Positions 41,486 to 53,220 of a DNA stretch of 64,000 nucleotides are shown here, one piece after another; the first letter of the stretch is position 1; the number at the start of each line of letters is the position of its first letter. The notes under the pieces are model-generated. The model did not search any database. It was not told where the DNA came from and worked only from the letters and a program-made list of their open reading frames with translations. The DNA is from Taxawa tesnikishii (nom. ined.) (taxonomy: Eukaryota; Ascomycota; Dothideomycetes; Dothideales). The stretch spans positions 186,001-250,000 of the forward strand of contig JAPDRO010000023.1 of assembly GCA_030247885.1 (NCBI GenBank). Direction: 5' to 3'. The position numbers and the translations under genes were made by a program.

Positions 41486-43699
41486 TTATACAAAGTCGAA
41501 TATATCGCCCGCCTTTTCTCTCAGCATCCCACCAACCCTCTTACTACCTACCACCCTCTCCAACTTCAATCCATCCCACTTGCTAAAAACGTTCCTCACG
41601 CCCGCCTCCTGCGCACTGATCTTGCCTTCCGAAACGCTCTGCCCTAGAAACCCGGCCACGAGCTCTTTATAGAAAAGTGGATTCTCCGGCAAGGCGTAAC
41701 AGATGACTCTCTTCACCCCTCTTATCCTGTACCTGTGAAAATGGTGCGCGCGACCCGTGTACAACAGGACGCTGTGCCTGCCCGTCAAGAAGTGGCTCCT
41801 CGCCCGGCGACTCTCCGAGACATCCGTATATTCGGAGATCGCGCCGAATGAGATACTAGCCGTGGCTGTGGAAGTCGCGAACCAGTTCCGCACACGCACA
41901 AAGTCGAGGTACGAGGGAATGAAGGCTAGGACGCCCTGCCCGCCTTCCGCGGGCTTGGGCAGGCGGGACAGCCAGGGCACGATGGCTGAGGTGAAGTACT
42001 TGAAGCGGGCATCTGGGTCTGCGGCGGGGGTGGAAGAGGCGTACCGGGAGAAAGTCTGCTTGATTCCAAGGCCGATGTCGAGGATTGCGCCCGTGTACTC
42101 AGGCGCGAATCTCACCTTGCCAAAAACATTCTGCATGTTACCGTTGTACAGTTTGAGGAGTTCGGGCGTCAGGAAGGCGGACAGCACGATAGTCTGCCGC
42201 AGGTACCGGGCCTGACTGTCGAGGTAGTAGTTGCGTACACGGCTGAAGTCGCAGCCGTGCGCGTCTTTGGGTTGCTGATTCAGGTGCGAGAAGACGTATT
42301 CCACGTGCTCCCAGTTCTGCATCAGCATCGCGTCGGCTTGGTCTACAATCATGACCTCGATCGAGGAGAGGAAGTCCCAGTCAGCTTTCTTGGGGTCCTC
42401 GTGCTCGATGATGCGGCGCAGACCGAGAGGCGAGGCGAGAATGATGTCCGAAGCGTAGAATTGTGAGAAATACTTCACTGTCTTCCGGGTGAACTTGATG
42501 CCGAGACGGAAGTCATTGTCGTCGTTGCCTTCGAACAGTTCGCGGAAGTCTTCGGGTTTCTCTTCGCTGAATTTCTCCTCGGACTGTACGAATGCGTCCT
42601 GGAAACGCTTTTTGTTCTCTTGCTGCTCCGGCTCGCATAGTTCCATCAGACTGTCGATGTATTTTGCACAGGCTTGTCGCGTCTCCAACAAGATAAGTAC
42701 CTTGGGCCTGGTAAAGCCCTGGTCACGCAATTCTACGTCTGCGTCATCTTCGGCATGCGCCAAGCGTGCATTGTTCTTCAACACTCGATCTCGCCCCTTG
42801 AACACGTGGTTCAACGCATGTAACGAGGCCATGGTTCTTAGAGTTGTAGCATTCTCTACCGTCCTTGCGCCACATAGCACATCCTGGTAGTTGTAGATGT
42901 AGGGAGCAAGCGCCTGGCCGATCTCTCCGAAATTGGACAAGCGCTCTCTCGCAGACTCCACTAGCCGCTTCTTCAGCTTGATCTGCTTTGTCGATTTGAT
43001 GGGACGTTTTGGCAGCGGGGACCATGCTGAGCCAGACGTAGATGCTGTCAACGTGCCTGTTTCGCCCACGCGAGTCTTCTCAGAGTGCCATTGGTTACTC
43101 GCTACGGCTTTGAGTCTCTTGGACAGCTCATTATCATCCGGATTGGCAAAGTGTACTTCGAATGGGTCTGAAGCGTCTTCGTCATCGTCAAGCTCCTCTT
43201 CAGCAGCGCCATTCTCCAAGCCATCCTGTTCATCCGCGTCTTCGTCTCCCTCTTCCTCCACCCTGTTCAGCGTACCATCCATTTCCGCCTCCTCCGTGGC
43301 AAGAGCCTCTTCTGGTGAAGCTCGCTCTTCCTCGACCGTGATCTTCCTCCTCTTGCGCTGCCGCCTATCGGGATTGGAAGGCTGCTGGAAAGCCTGAAGT
43401 AAAGCGTTGTATGATCGGCCGGCTGGAGCAACAGCAGCCTCTTCTTCTTCCACCTCCTCATCAGTCATATCGTCCTCTTCGCTAGGCTCAGGACTGTCTT
43501 GCTCTTGCTCGTCTCTACTAGCCAATCCATCGAAGGCGCCTTCGTCGGGATTCTCTGCGACCCTGGCCGCTTTGAATGCACCTCTTCCCTGCCCTCTGAA
43601 TGCGCCTCGAGCACCTCCACGACCGCGGCCATGCCCGCGACCACGACCTCGGCCACCTCGGCCACGAAATCCTCCTCGCTGTCCTGACGCCATGAACAA
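41486..43699 (-). CDS. UTP25: U3 snoRNA-associated protein 25 (UTP25, SSU processome)
   Basis: Nucleolar factor of the small-subunit processome needed for 18S rRNA maturation, with a degenerate DEAD-box-like fold (Utp25/DEF family). Intronless, 737 codons. The start may be Met1 at 43699 or Met3 (MASGQRGG). An RGG/RG-rich N-terminus ([20 protein letters not shown]) is followed by long acidic stretches. The conserved core has [65 protein letters not shown], a VDQAD box in place of DEAD, and [20 protein letters not shown] near the end. The frame is intact over 2.2 kb. It diverges from eIF3f across only 213 bp. Confidence 0.93.
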   Translation of the reverse strand: MFMASGQRGGFRGRGGRGRGRGHGRGRGGARGAFRGQGRGAFKAARVAENPDEGAFDGLASRDEQEQDSPEPSEEDDMTDEEVEEEEAAVAPAGRSYNALLQAFQQPSNPDRRQRKRRKITVEEERASPEEALATEEAEMDGTLNRVEEEGDEDADEQDGLENGAAEEELDDDEDASDPFEVHFANPDDNELSKRLKAVASNQWHSEKTRVGETGTLTASTSGSAWSPLPKRPIKSTKQIKLKKRLVESARERLSNFGEIGQALAPYIYNYQDVLCGARTVENATTLRTMASLHALNHVFKGRDRVLKNNARLAHAEDDADVELRDQGFTRPKVLILLETRQACAKYIDSLMELCEPEQQENKKRFQDAFVQSEEKFSEEKPEDFRELFEGNDDNDFRLGIKFTRKTVKYFSQFYASDIILASPLGLRRIIEHEDPKKADWDFLSSIEVMIVDQADAMLMQNWEHVEYVFSHLNQQPKDAHGCDFSRVRNYYLDSQARYLRQTIVLSAFLTPELLKLYNGNMQNVFGKVRFAPEYTGAILDIGLGIKQTFSRYASSTPAADPDARFKYFTSAIVPWLSRLPKPAEGGQGVLAFIPSYLDFVRVRNWFATSTATASISFGAISEYTDVSESRRARSHFLTGRHSVLLYTGRAHHFHRYRIRGVKRVICYALPENPLFYKELVAGFLGQSVSEGKISAQEAGVRNVFSKWDGLKLERVVGSKRVGGMLREKAGDIFDFV

Positions 43700-43912
43700 T
43701 TTCTAGAAGGCGATCAACTTTGAATTCCCGGAGGGCGTTCGGGAAACTTTTCTGCAATCGCTTATCTTATCGGAAGCCCGGCTTTTGCAAGCGAGGACTT
43801 TTCGGAGGTGGGTCGTTTTCGCACATTGCACCAGCTTGAAGACTTGAGTGTGCGGCGGCAGCAACATCTAAGGAGACAATATCCACAGATCACACCACCC
43901 TGCTTGCCCATC
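43700..43912. promoter_or_regulatory. compact bidirectional promoter UTP25 / eIF3f
   Basis: 213 bp separate the start codons of a ribosome-biogenesis gene and a translation-initiation gene on opposite strands, so promoter elements must be shared or interleaved. The eIF3f frame is open back to 43808, but the conserved start is at 43913. Confidence 0.6.
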
Positions 43913-44989
43913 ATGGCTGAAGAGGATTCCTTCCTGCACCTCGCGCGCCCTCTGGGCCCAGCGTCAGTTGGCGCTCAGCCCTCGACTGCCCCTCTGTCCG
44001 TCACAATTCAACCGCAGGCCATGTTTTCAATCCTTGACCACGCAACCCGGAGACCAGCAGACCAGGAGCGCGTGATCGGCACGCTGCTCGGAGTTCGCAC
44101 TGAAGATGGTACTGAGGTCGAGATCCGGAATTGCTACGCCGTCCCACACACCGAGACGGCCGAGCAGGTCGAGGTGGACATGGATTACCAGAAGCAGATG
44201 CTCGCTCTTCACCTGCGCGCCAACCCCAAGGAGGTCTTGATCGGATGGTACGCCACTAGCAGTGAGCTGAACACCTTCTCCGCCCTCATCCAGAACTTCT
44301 ACGGCCAGCAAGGAGACGGAACCTGGCCGCACCCCGCTGTTCACCTTACCGTCTCCACCGTTCCGGGCAAGGATATTGAGGCAAAGACATACATTTCGGC
44401 GCCTATTGGTGTTACTGCTGAACGGGCGGCTGACAGCTGCCTGTTCATCCCAGTACCGCACGAGATCAAGTACGGCGAGGCGGAGAAGAGCGGGCTGGAA
44501 TTGATTTCCGGGGCAAAGGACAGAGAAGACCGGTCACAGATGCTCCAGACGGACATCGAGTCGTTGGAAAGGGCTATCGAGCAAGTTCTTGAGATGCTCG
44601 AGCGGGTGTCAAACTACGTCAACAACGTGTTGGACGAGGAGGCTGAGCCGTCTTCTGCGCTGGGACAGTTCCTTATGAACACGCTATCCCTCGCACCCAA
44701 GGTTGACCCTACAGACATTGAGAGGGACTTGTACGTGCCTTACCCATCCTTCACAATGATTTCAGATACTGACTTGACACAGCAACAACCACATCCAAGA
44801 CGTCCTTCTCGTGTCTTACCTCGCGAATACCATCCGCACCCAAATCGATCTTTCCAACCGTCTCGCGACCGCTGCTCTTACCATGGGCGGTGAAGCCCCG
44901 CCCAGAATGGCGAGGGCAAAGAACAGCGAGGCAACCAAAACCAAAACCGACGAGGAGGCCGGAACCAGAACCGGCCTGTGGAGCTGTAG
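43913..44989 (+). CDS. TIF35F: eukaryotic translation initiation factor 3 subunit F
   Basis: MPN-domain subunit of eIF3, bound to the 40S ribosome. Exons are 43913-44730 and 44783-44989, with a 52-bp intron. The start [16 protein letters not shown] is preceded by an in-frame ATG at 43808, judged less likely. The MPN domain spans about 25-170 ([59 protein letters not shown]). It lacks the JAMM metal triad of active peptidases, as expected. The C-terminal helices have [19 protein letters not shown]. One base seems missing in the CCCC/CCC tract at 44896-44903. With it the tail reads [19 protein letters not shown] and ends NRPVEL at 44989, for 341 residues. Without it the frame runs to 45092 with no family match. 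The gene symbol used here is only a placeholder for eIF3f. Confidence 0.92.
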
Positions 44990-45660
44990 TTGGCTGTCCG
45001 TCCTGCACTGTGCTGCCATCCCCTTCCGTTGCGCGGCACGGTCACTTCCTCTGGTGTGTTTGGTGCTTGGTGGTTGCGAGCAAAAGTATTAGAAAGCGTG
45101 TACTCTTGCCAGTCTGACTGCTGGCTGCCCGTTTCTGTTTGTTGATTTTTTGGGGGTTTACCACTGCTCCGAGCAGAGCATCCGGGAGAGTCATGGCTAC
45201 GAGGATCATGATGACAGCGTGCAAGGCAATGGCGTGGGTTAGCGGTCTATCAAATAGCATCACCTTTCGCAGAGGCGAAGGATAGAATCAAATGTCTGTT
45301 TTCAAAGGCTTCTCTTCGTACACCGTCTCCCATCGAAGGTGGTATCGTGACCGTGCAGCTACTTTGTAATGCGCGTTTCCTCCATCCGAAGCCAACGCCC
45401 GAGAAATGCTCTCAAATCCCCAACGCCTCGCTAACCCATCAGAAGCAATACCGAATCCTTCCTGCCCAGCAATCAGCCTTCGAGCTCGCACAAAACCACC
45501 TCGTCTGCCTCCACAAGCACCTTCGGGCCGCCATGTAGAATCTGAACGTATTACCGTCACGCCGAACCGCTCAGCGCCACCAGACAGCCACATCCTCTCC
45601 TTGTGCTTCCTGACTACCGCTTCCAGAGTCCCTCTCTCCTCATCCGCACAAGTCGAACTC
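44990..45660. other. convergent intergenic, nothing recognised
   Basis: 670 bp between eIF3f and TAF13, which converge. The minus-strand frame at 45288-45845 overlaps TAF13 in another frame and is a shadow. No RNA gene seen. Confidence 0.4.
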
Positions 45661-46146
45661 CTAATCCTCCTCCTTAACCTTCCTCTTCTTCCTCTTCGGC
45701 CCCTCAGCCTCCTCACCCGCAACCCCAAACGCCTCCAAAGCCGCCTTCCCCTTCTTCGCCGCCGCCTCCCCGATAATTTCATCGTTGTTGAAGACTTTAC
45801 GATCGATCTTAATCTGCTTGTCCAGAAATGCCGTCTCGACCACACGACCCAATTTCTTGGCGTCCCGGCGTAGTACCCATTTGAAGTCGTCGACTTTGAT
45901 CTTTTGGCGCCGTGAATAGGATGCAGAGAGCGCGGCGTTGTGGCAGGTCTCGATTATGAAGTCGGTTATGATTTCGTCGAGGAGGGAGACGGTGGAGGGG
46001 AGCGGGTAGGGGTCCCCGAAGGCGCGGAGGAGCATTTCCACTGCGTGGTGTTAGTGGGAAAGTGAGAGGTGGAGGGGAGCGGACGAACCGTTCTCGGTCG
46101 GGAATTGTTGGCCTTTTTGGCGCAGGCGCATGCGTGGTTCTGCCAT
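45661..46146 (-). CDS. TAF13: TFIID subunit TAF13 (histone-fold)
   Basis: Histone-fold TBP-associated factor pairing with TAF11 in TFIID. Two exons: 46146-46089 and 46040-45661, with a 48-bp intron, for 145 residues. It starts MAEPRMRLRQKGQQFPTEN. The histone fold runs through VEMLLRAFGDPYPLPSTVSL, LDEIITDFIIETCHNAALSA and RRQKIKVDDFKWVLRRDAKK. The tail is basic (GPKRKKRKVKEED), likely a nuclear localisation signal. Length and frame are normal for the family. KISH starts 398 bp away in the opposite direction. Confidence 0.93.
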
Positions 46147-46544
46147 GTTTTGTGCAACGGAGGACGGAGGCAGGTGTGCAGGCGCGGTGTAGTAGGCTAG
46201 TCGCGCAACAAGACGAGGGAGGTTGCGTTGCATGTGACAGAAGGTGCTGCTGGTCTTGGCGGTGCAAACTGAGCAAAGTCGTCAGAAAGTGTGTTGTAGG
46301 CAGTTGTATAACACGTTTTCAGAATCAGTTGAACGCGCTGTTGTCTAGTTCTTTTCACTTCCGCTTTTCCTTTGACGCATTATGAGCTGTGAGACCACGT
46401 GAAGAACAGCTGTGATCGTGAAGAAGAAAACCTTCGCCGAAGGGTCTCTCAAGTTGCCAGCTTTCATCCCAGCAACACACACCTCGAGTATCAGCATCAC
46501 ATACAGCGACAATACTGCCCTTGTAACGAGAGCACAACGGCACA
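46147..46544. promoter_or_regulatory. divergent promoter TAF13 / KISH
   Basis: 398 bp between two divergent small housekeeping genes. No other feature seen; the short frame at 46412-46693 is a shadow across the KISH first intron. Confidence 0.5.
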
Positions 46545-46911
46545 ATGGTAAAAGGATCTGCAACCCGAGCTTGAGGAAAACTCTTACGATGAATTACAGA
46601 CGGCCCTTTTCAACCTTCAGTCCCTGGTCCTCGTGCTCCTCCTCTTCATTTGCACGTGCACATACGTCCACGGCCTGGCCCCTAGTTTCCTAGACAGCAG
46701 GAAGGATGGGTATGTCGATCATTCTTGCTTGAGGATTTTGCCTTCTGACCAGTTGCAGAATCTTCGCATTTCCCTGGCGAGCCGCGCGGATTGGGGAAAG
46801 GCTTAGTCCGTACGTCAGTATAGGATGTGTTTTCATGGCGGTGAGTTGCATGCAAATATGCTGTGGAGATGGCTGCTGATTCTGAAGATCACCCTCTTGA
46901 TGGGTCGATGA
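46545..46911 (+). CDS. KISH/TMEM167 small secretory-pathway membrane protein
   Basis: Conserved 72-residue Golgi/early secretory membrane protein. Four exons: 46545-46547 (the ATG alone), 46600-46709, 46759-46840 and 46888-46911, total 73 codons including stop. Introns of 52, 49 and 47 bp are all GT..AG. The product reads MTALFNLQSLVLVLLLFICT, CTYVHGLAPSFLDSRKDG, then RAARIGERLSPYVSIGCVFM and a short tail. These are the KISH signatures: ALFNFQSLL, a first transmembrane helix, APxxLDxxKxG, and ARIGERLSPYV before the second helix. The exact family length and unbroken phase make the model convincing although no exon is long. The least certain parts are the first exon, whose donor is GTAAAA, and the last 24-nt exon. 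Confidence 0.85.
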
Positions 46912-47330
46912 GTAAAGGTATCTTCATGGATGGAGCGAGGCGTTGGTGGCGTTAACGTGGCACGACTTCTACTTTTATGGCAAAAGGTCTATCCGAACGC
47001 TTTCATGACGCTCAGCAGAGTGAATCTCATGGATGCATGCGCAGTTTCACGTTGACTCAGGCTGTAACGAAGCGAGGTGAAAGACAACGCTCCCGTTTTT
47101 TCTTGTGTTAATTCGAGTTCCAATTCTTATGCACCTTACCATGTTTCTTTGTTTGCCAGCTTGCCCTTCCCTGACATACCTGCGGCGCGTTCACAACGCA
47201 ACAGATAGTGTCCTCCTCGTATCCTTTCTCGTTTGCACCAAAATCTGTATAGCAAGGCATACAAGAGATCCGTCGCAGCAGCACTTGCGTCAAACCCAAT
47301 TTTGCATACCTCTTTTTCTGTTCGTTTACC
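46912..47330. other. intergenic, nothing recognised
   Basis: About 420 bp between KISH and the BTB-like gene, both plus strand. It presumably holds a terminator and promoter. Confidence 0.4.
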
Positions 47331-49591
47331 ATGCTTGCCAACATGAGTCCTTCTGTTTTCGGGTCTGGAGGTCAGCCCCGACTATTCTCCCTTGACGATA
47401 TCAATATCCCTCAGGGTCAGGACAGCGCCTTGTCTACAAAGCTCGCTGCGGAAGCCATATCCTTTGACTTCGCCTCAGAGCCTGCAGCGAATGTCTCCAA
47501 GCCGGCGAACAACAACAACGTAGTTTTCCAGTTTCGTAGCCAAGAGGATAGCGACATGCTTGCAGAAAGACAGCAGAAGGCTTGGAGATATATGCGACCG
47601 ACCAAAGAGCCGATCCTAAAGCTCTCTGACGGAAGAGGCCCATCACCGGCTGTCGAATACAACACTATGGTCGACGATCTCGAGTACGTTCGCTGCAATA
47701 ATGGGTCTGCAAAGCCCATCTTAAATTCGACCTCAATCGACTTCGCGTTCGATCATGGAGCTGTCCTTCTTCCTTCGACATACAGCAAGAACAGCAACTT
47801 CCAAATTGGCGGGACGAGGAAGATCGCGCAGCCCGTCTCGAGGCTTCTCGGCGGAAGAAACATATCACCGGCTGCCGAGCACAAGAGTGTTCTTGACGAT
47901 GACGAATACGATCCGATGCAAGACGTTGAAGACATCGTTGCGAGGGACGGCAGTTCAAGCGTCGAAGAAATCGGCAACGACCTAGCACAACCACAACATA
48001 CAAAGAGTGACGCTGGTTCTCTCGTTGGGCTGTTCGAAGACACACTCCGCCTGCAAGGCCGACCGAGAAATGATTGTGTTTTCTTGATGGCTCCAGAACA
48101 AACCAAGGTCCTCGTTGGTTATGCGATAGATGACGAATTTTCTATCAACACACATCTCGCACGTCATTATTCAGCCTACTTTCAGGACATCATAACTGCT
48201 CAGAACCCGCAATTGCCGCATCCCACGGTATCCCTCTTGCACCTCGACCTCGATCGTGCTGCTTTCCGCACCTTCACCAGATGGCTTACGCAACCTCGTC
48301 CATTGAATCGTGTGCAACTTGCAACGGTTTTTGATTCGGGTCCGGAGGACTACGAAGGGCACCTCGTGCACCTCTATCGTCTTGCCCGGCACCTGCGCAT
48401 TCCGATGTTAGCTAACGATTCAATGAGCGCCTTCATCGACTTCTGCAGCCGTACTGGTCCGCCTTTGGTATCTACTATTGTTGAGTCATTTACGAAGCTC
48501 CCCGAAACCTCTGCGCTATGCAAATTTCTCATCCACCTTGAGACGCGCGGTTCTGAACCGCGTGGATGGACGTCAGAGGAGCTGGAAAGGCTGCCTGGCA
48601 CGTTCCGAGCCCTCCTCCTACGTGCTGCGAAGATGCGACTGGAAAAAGGCGGTATTCCGGCTGCCTACCTTCGTCCAATTAGGCCGTGTGCGTATCATGT
48701 ACACCACGCCGGCGAGGGCGGTAACGGGGAAGGAGATACGGCGACGTATGTGAGTGAAGAGCAGTATCTGAAGTGTGAGAGCGAGTTGGGCTGGGGATGG
48801 AAGTTCTCAACCCATCCTCCGGTGCCAGAGGGATGGCAGATCACAGAGGCCAGGAAGCAGGTGGTGGAACGCGACGTAACTGGCCGTATGAGCTTTGCTT
48901 CCCACATGGGCCTCGTTCCAGAGGGGTGCGCTTCGGTATCGGAATTGAAGGAAAGCAGGGACTTGCACAAGAGTTCCAGTCCCCCGAAGCTACCGTTTCG
49001 CATCGGGGCCAAGGCATTGCATCATCTAAACCTTTCGCGATGACAATCTCGTCAGTTACCAAGTCAACTCACACCAACACGAAAGAGGTCCATGAAGCAA
49101 CACAGGAGGAGCTAGCCACATTCCTTCTTGGCCCGAGCAGGAACATCGCATCAGCATCTCAGAACTACTCTTGTGCCGCTGGCGAGTCCCGATCAGACTT
49201 GTCAAGCAGCCGGTCCTCAACATCAATCAAACGAGGATCTGGCACCACTCAGAAAACCGCACCTTCGCCGCCTCAAGGAAACGACAGTGACAGCAGCGGC
49301 GGTGTTCCCATCCCCCACCACCGCGCCAGATCTCCCTGCTCCCACGCAGGAAGAAACCAGCTTCTCAGTTCATGCTGTCATCTAAAATGTACACCGGAAC
49401 TAATGCCCCGTCTAGAACGGCGCTCCCTCCGGCTGAAGGCTGGCTTGAGGCACGCAGTAAGGAGAAGGGAAAAGGGAAGACCCGGAATGGAGAGTGTCGA
49501 GGCGAAAAAAGTGGATAAGCAGAACGCGATGCAGGATCAGGTGACAGCAGGTGGAGCCGCAGAAGAGAGGGAGGAGGAAGAGGAACTCTGA
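47331..49591 (+). CDS. BTB-like domain protein of unknown function
   Basis: One long exon. The frame from 47331 stops at 49043 (570 codons). One extra G in the G4 run at 49005-49008 would extend it through SSKPFAMTISSVTKSTHTNT to 49591, giving about 753 residues; I think this is likely but not proven. The N-terminal 230 residues are disordered, and two segments resemble each other (RGPSPAVEYNTMVDDLEYV and RNISPAAEHKSVLDDDEYD), suggesting an internal duplication. A BTB/POZ-like region follows (about 246-345: CVFLMAPEQTKVLVGYAIDD, then INTHLARHYSAYFQDII). A helical region with LVHLYRLARHLRIPMLANDS is typical of fungal BTB proteins that adapt substrates or chromatin. No catalytic motif is seen. 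The C-terminal 180 residues are Ser-rich, then acidic, and may hold further frame errors. Confidence 0.7.
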
Positions 49592-50411
49592 TTCAGGCTG
49601 GTTCAGTACCATCACTGAGAAGCTCGTCGACAATGGGATTAGGAAAGGTACGGCATGACAGGAGGGTTAAGACATGGACGTACAAGCATTGCGAAGGGAT
49701 TGGACTTCCTCGAGAGGGTCCCGGTACGGGTCATGGCAGTTGGTTTGATTTGATTGAGATTTGGCGGCTGCGAGGAGTCATGAGTGCAATGTTGAGCATG
49801 GGGAATCTCATTCGTGTAGTCAAGTAGTCTGGCTCGGACGTTGCGAATATGTGGGAGCGAGGATCAGAGCGAGCAGCCCTCAGGGGCTCTCAGTAGCACG
49901 ATACATCCATTCATATTCATTGTGATTCAACGCAGCCTGCTTCGTCGCTCTGTTTCATGTGCTCGAAGCATTTTGAAATGGCAGTACGGAGATAAGATGT
50001 AAAACCCGGCAGACCTGGCTCAGGAGCTTTCAACCATCGCTACCATGGGAGGCCTTGCTATACCACACCCACACTCCCTATTCCTACAACAATCCTAAAT
50101 CCTGGTACGTTAATCAGCAGGCTTGGGCGGGTCGAACGGGCTGTCACGGATAGCCATAATACGGGCACTCAAGCAGTCCGCCTGGCGGGGCAATGGAGGC
50201 AAGGGAAAGGGAAGGGTCGTGGGTGGGGAGTTAACGGTTGTTATGCACAGGGTCCAGCTAAACTCCGTCCCTCGCATCCGCCTTGATGTCATGGCGTAAA
50301 TAGACGAAAGGCGGCAGTTGAGACATTTCTTCCAGTGTGCTTATACTCTAGATCCTCTTCTTTCAGTTCTCCTTTCCCCAATCTATTATTCCGTTCCACA
50401 CACTTTCCATC
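49592..50411. other. intergenic, nothing recognised
   Basis: 820 bp between two plus-strand genes. No domain-bearing frame, tRNA or repeat seen. Confidence 0.4.
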
Positions 50412-51594
50412 ATGCAGAGCATCATCAACGCAATCACTGGCGGCAGCAGCCTGCCTACTCGCCAACTCGGCAAGGATGGCCCCAAGGTCACAGCCATGGG
50501 ATACGGTTGCATGGGCCTGTCTGCTTTCTACGGCAAGCCAAAGCCAGATGAAGAGCGATTCGCTGTCCTCGACAAGCTCTACGAGTCTGGCGAGCTCTTC
50601 TGGGATACCGCCGATATGTACATGGACAACGAGGACTTGCTTGGTACGCCTCTAGTGATCCTCTAATTCTTATCATCTTTTATGATCCAACGCACAAGCT
50701 AACGATCTATGTACAGGCAACTGGTTCAAGAAGAACCCCGGCAAGCGCGATCACATCTTCCTAGCCACCAAGTTCGCCAACCGTGTTATGGAAGACGGCA
50801 GCCGCAAGGTCGACTCCTCTCCTGAATACTGCAAGCAGGCATGTGCTAGGTCCCTCTCACGTCTCGGTATCGACCAGATTGATCTCTACTACGCCCACCG
50901 TCTTGACGGCAAGACCCCGGTTGAGAAGACCGTCCAGGCCATGAAGGAGCTGAAGGAGGAGGGCAAGATCAAGTACCTCGGACTGTCAGAGTGCAGCAGC
51001 GAGAGCTTGCGGCGCGCATACAAGGTGCACCCCATCACGGCTGTGCAGGTCGAGTACAGTCCGTTCTCGTTGGACATTGAGAGCGAGCAGATCGGATTGC
51101 TGAAGACATGCCGTGAGCTCGGTGTTGCCGTCGTCGCATACAGCCCAATCGGTCGCGGTATGCTGGCGGGCAATATCCGCAGCCCGAATGACTTCGAGGA
51201 GGGCGACTTCAGAAAGTTCGCCCCCAGGTTCAGCGAGGAGAACTTCCCCAAGAATCTTGAGCTTGTCGACCGCATCACCGAGATTGCGAAGAAGAAGGGC
51301 GTTACTCCAAGCCAGTTGACGCTGGCGTGGCTGATGGAGCAGGGTAAGTCGAATGCAACAGTCGTTCGATGATGATAGCTGACTGATCCGCAAGGCGACG
51401 ACATATTCCCTATCCCGGGCACCACGCAACTCTCGCGTGTTGAGGAGAACTTGGGCGCGCTGAAGATCAAACTCACCAAGGAGGAGGAGAAGGAGATCAG
51501 AGATGCCTGCGAGGCTGCTGAGGTTCACGGTGCCCGTTACCCCGAGGCCTTTGCCAGCTACTGTTACGCTGACACCCCACCATTGGAGTCCTGA
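50412..51594 (+). CDS. aldo-keto reductase (AKR13/YakC-like)
   Basis: NADPH-dependent carbonyl reductase with a TIM-barrel fold. Three exons: 50412-50643, 50717-51343 and 51395-51594, for 352 residues with an intact frame. The sequence runs LPTRQLGKDGPKVTAMGYGC, then FWDTADMYMDNEDLLGNW (catalytic Asp and Tyr), HIFLATKFAN (catalytic Lys) and DLYYAHRLD (catalytic His). IKYLGLSECSSESLRRAYKV, VAYSPIGRGMLAG and FPIPGTTQLSRVEENLGAL supply the cofactor-binding C-terminal half. The closest group is the fungal pyridoxal reductase/YakC-type oxidoreductases; the substrate is not certain. Confidence 0.92.
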
Positions 51595-51903
51595 AAGGCG
51601 ATATGTGCTGATGCACGCTGAGGATTGATCTCACCTATGCACTCTATGTTCGAGTGAATCTGTGTACGCAATGTCACCTTAACGAATGATACCAAATGAG
51701 GATGGAAGCAGCTGCTTCCTGAATTATGCTATTTCGCAAGCTGTCCAAAAGAATAGATAGTTGATGTCGCTCTTGTATTGCTATGGTACAAGAATCTTGA
51801 AGGGCGTTGATTTGGGTTCTTGGCGTCAGTCCCGAACGCCGCCATCCGAGCGCCGAACTTATCCTTTCCTCCCCTTTACCCTCCGCCTTCTGCGTTCCGA
51901 TAT
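51595..51903. other. intergenic
   Basis: 309 bp between the reductase and the lipoate ligase start. An in-frame ATG at 51820 lies inside and could lengthen the ligase by 28 residues. Confidence 0.4.
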
Positions 51904-53220
51904 ATGAATCTTCTACGCCAGAGTCTGCTTCGGCAAACGCGCCTTGGTATTCGAAATGTGAGCACGTCTTCGAAGACAGGCATAGACCTTCAACGTCCGG
52001 TACAATCCTACATTTCTCGATCGTCGGATCCGTATATCAACCTATCCATCGAGCACTACCTTCTGCAGAAAAGCCACCCGGATTCCGCAGTCTTGTTCTT
52101 GTACGTCAACCGACCAAGCATCATCCTAGGTCGGAATCAGAATCCATGGCTTGAAGTAAACCTGGGGTTGCTGAAAGCTGCCCGCAATCGATCAACTCCA
52201 CGCCCACAAACGGAGCCTTCTGGACTGGGAGATGTAGACCTTGTTCGACGCAGAAGTGGAGGCGGCACTGTCTTCCATGACGAAGGCAATGTCAATTGGA
52301 CCGTCATATGTCCACCAGCCAAATTCACTCGGGACAAGCATGCGGAAATGGTCGTCCGTGCCTTGAGAGGCTGCGGTATCCAGCGATCGCGTGTCAACGA
52401 ACGCCACGATATAGTACTAGACCAGGGTCAGGCAGACCACAATGGTACATGGGGTCCCGGCGACGACACACATTCGACTCCGTGGCAAACGAACGACTCG
52501 TCCGGACCGAGGCCGCTGAAGGTATCTGGATCGGCGTACAAACTTACAAAGGCACGAGCGCTGCATCACGGCACATGCCTGCTTTCGAGTCCAAATCTGA
52601 ACGTTATTCCGGACTATTTGCATTCTCCTGCAAAACTCTACATCAAAGGTCGAGGCGTCGAGAGCGTGAGCTCGCCGGTGGGGAACATTATGCTCGACAA
52701 CGACCGGTTCATCAAGACGGTGCAGCAAGCATTTTCCGACATGTACACAGCGAAGAATCTCAGTCCGGTAGCACTGGGGGATGGTGCGCTTGGCATACCG
52801 GAGGTCCAGAAGGGCTACCTTGAACTCAAGGTATGGAAGTGCAAAGCGTCTATAGACAATAATCTGACAGCCTTATAGTCCCACGAATGGACTTACCTGC
52901 AGACTCCGCAATTTACCTTCTCTGACACGCCTGCGAATGCCGAATCGGACGCACCGCAGGATCAACCACGCTCACTGCAGTCGAAGATCGAGCTTGTTGT
53001 TCGCAGCGGCGCCATCACAGAAAGCCACCTCCGTTTGGGTGGCGTTGCCGCTCAGGAAAGCGATTGTCTTCGCCAACTTTTGGCCAAACGTAGCCTGCAT
53101 GAAATACGTGACTGGACTGCCATCTTCGCCGAAGCAGGTATCAGAACTGACGATTCGGCTGTTTTGGCAAGGTGGATCCAGGATATGCTGCCTCCGCCAG
53201 GAGCTGACGAGGGAGGCTGA
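51904..53220 (+). CDS. AIM22: lipoate-protein ligase A family (AIM22/LplA)
   Basis: Attaches lipoate to E2 subunits of mitochondrial dehydrogenases and glycine cleavage H protein. Exons are 51904-52830 and 52879-53220, with a 48-bp intron. Starting at 51904 gives MNLLRQSLLRQTRLGIRNVS, a good mitochondrial presequence, and 422 residues. An upstream in-frame ATG at 51820 would give 450. The ligase core has INLSIEHYLLQK, NRPSIILGRNQNPWLEVN, the lipoyl/adenylate motif RRRSGGGTVFHDEGNVNW, and LKVSGSAYKLTKARALHHGT with the catalytic Lys. The C-terminal accessory domain follows (SHEWTYLQTPQFTF onward). The frame is intact. Confidence 0.9.

Noticed and set aside
43808-43912. N-terminal extension of eIF3f from the in-frame ATG at 43808
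   Set aside because: The conserved eIF3f start is MAEEDS at 43913, and the extension is basic leader-like sequence without family match.
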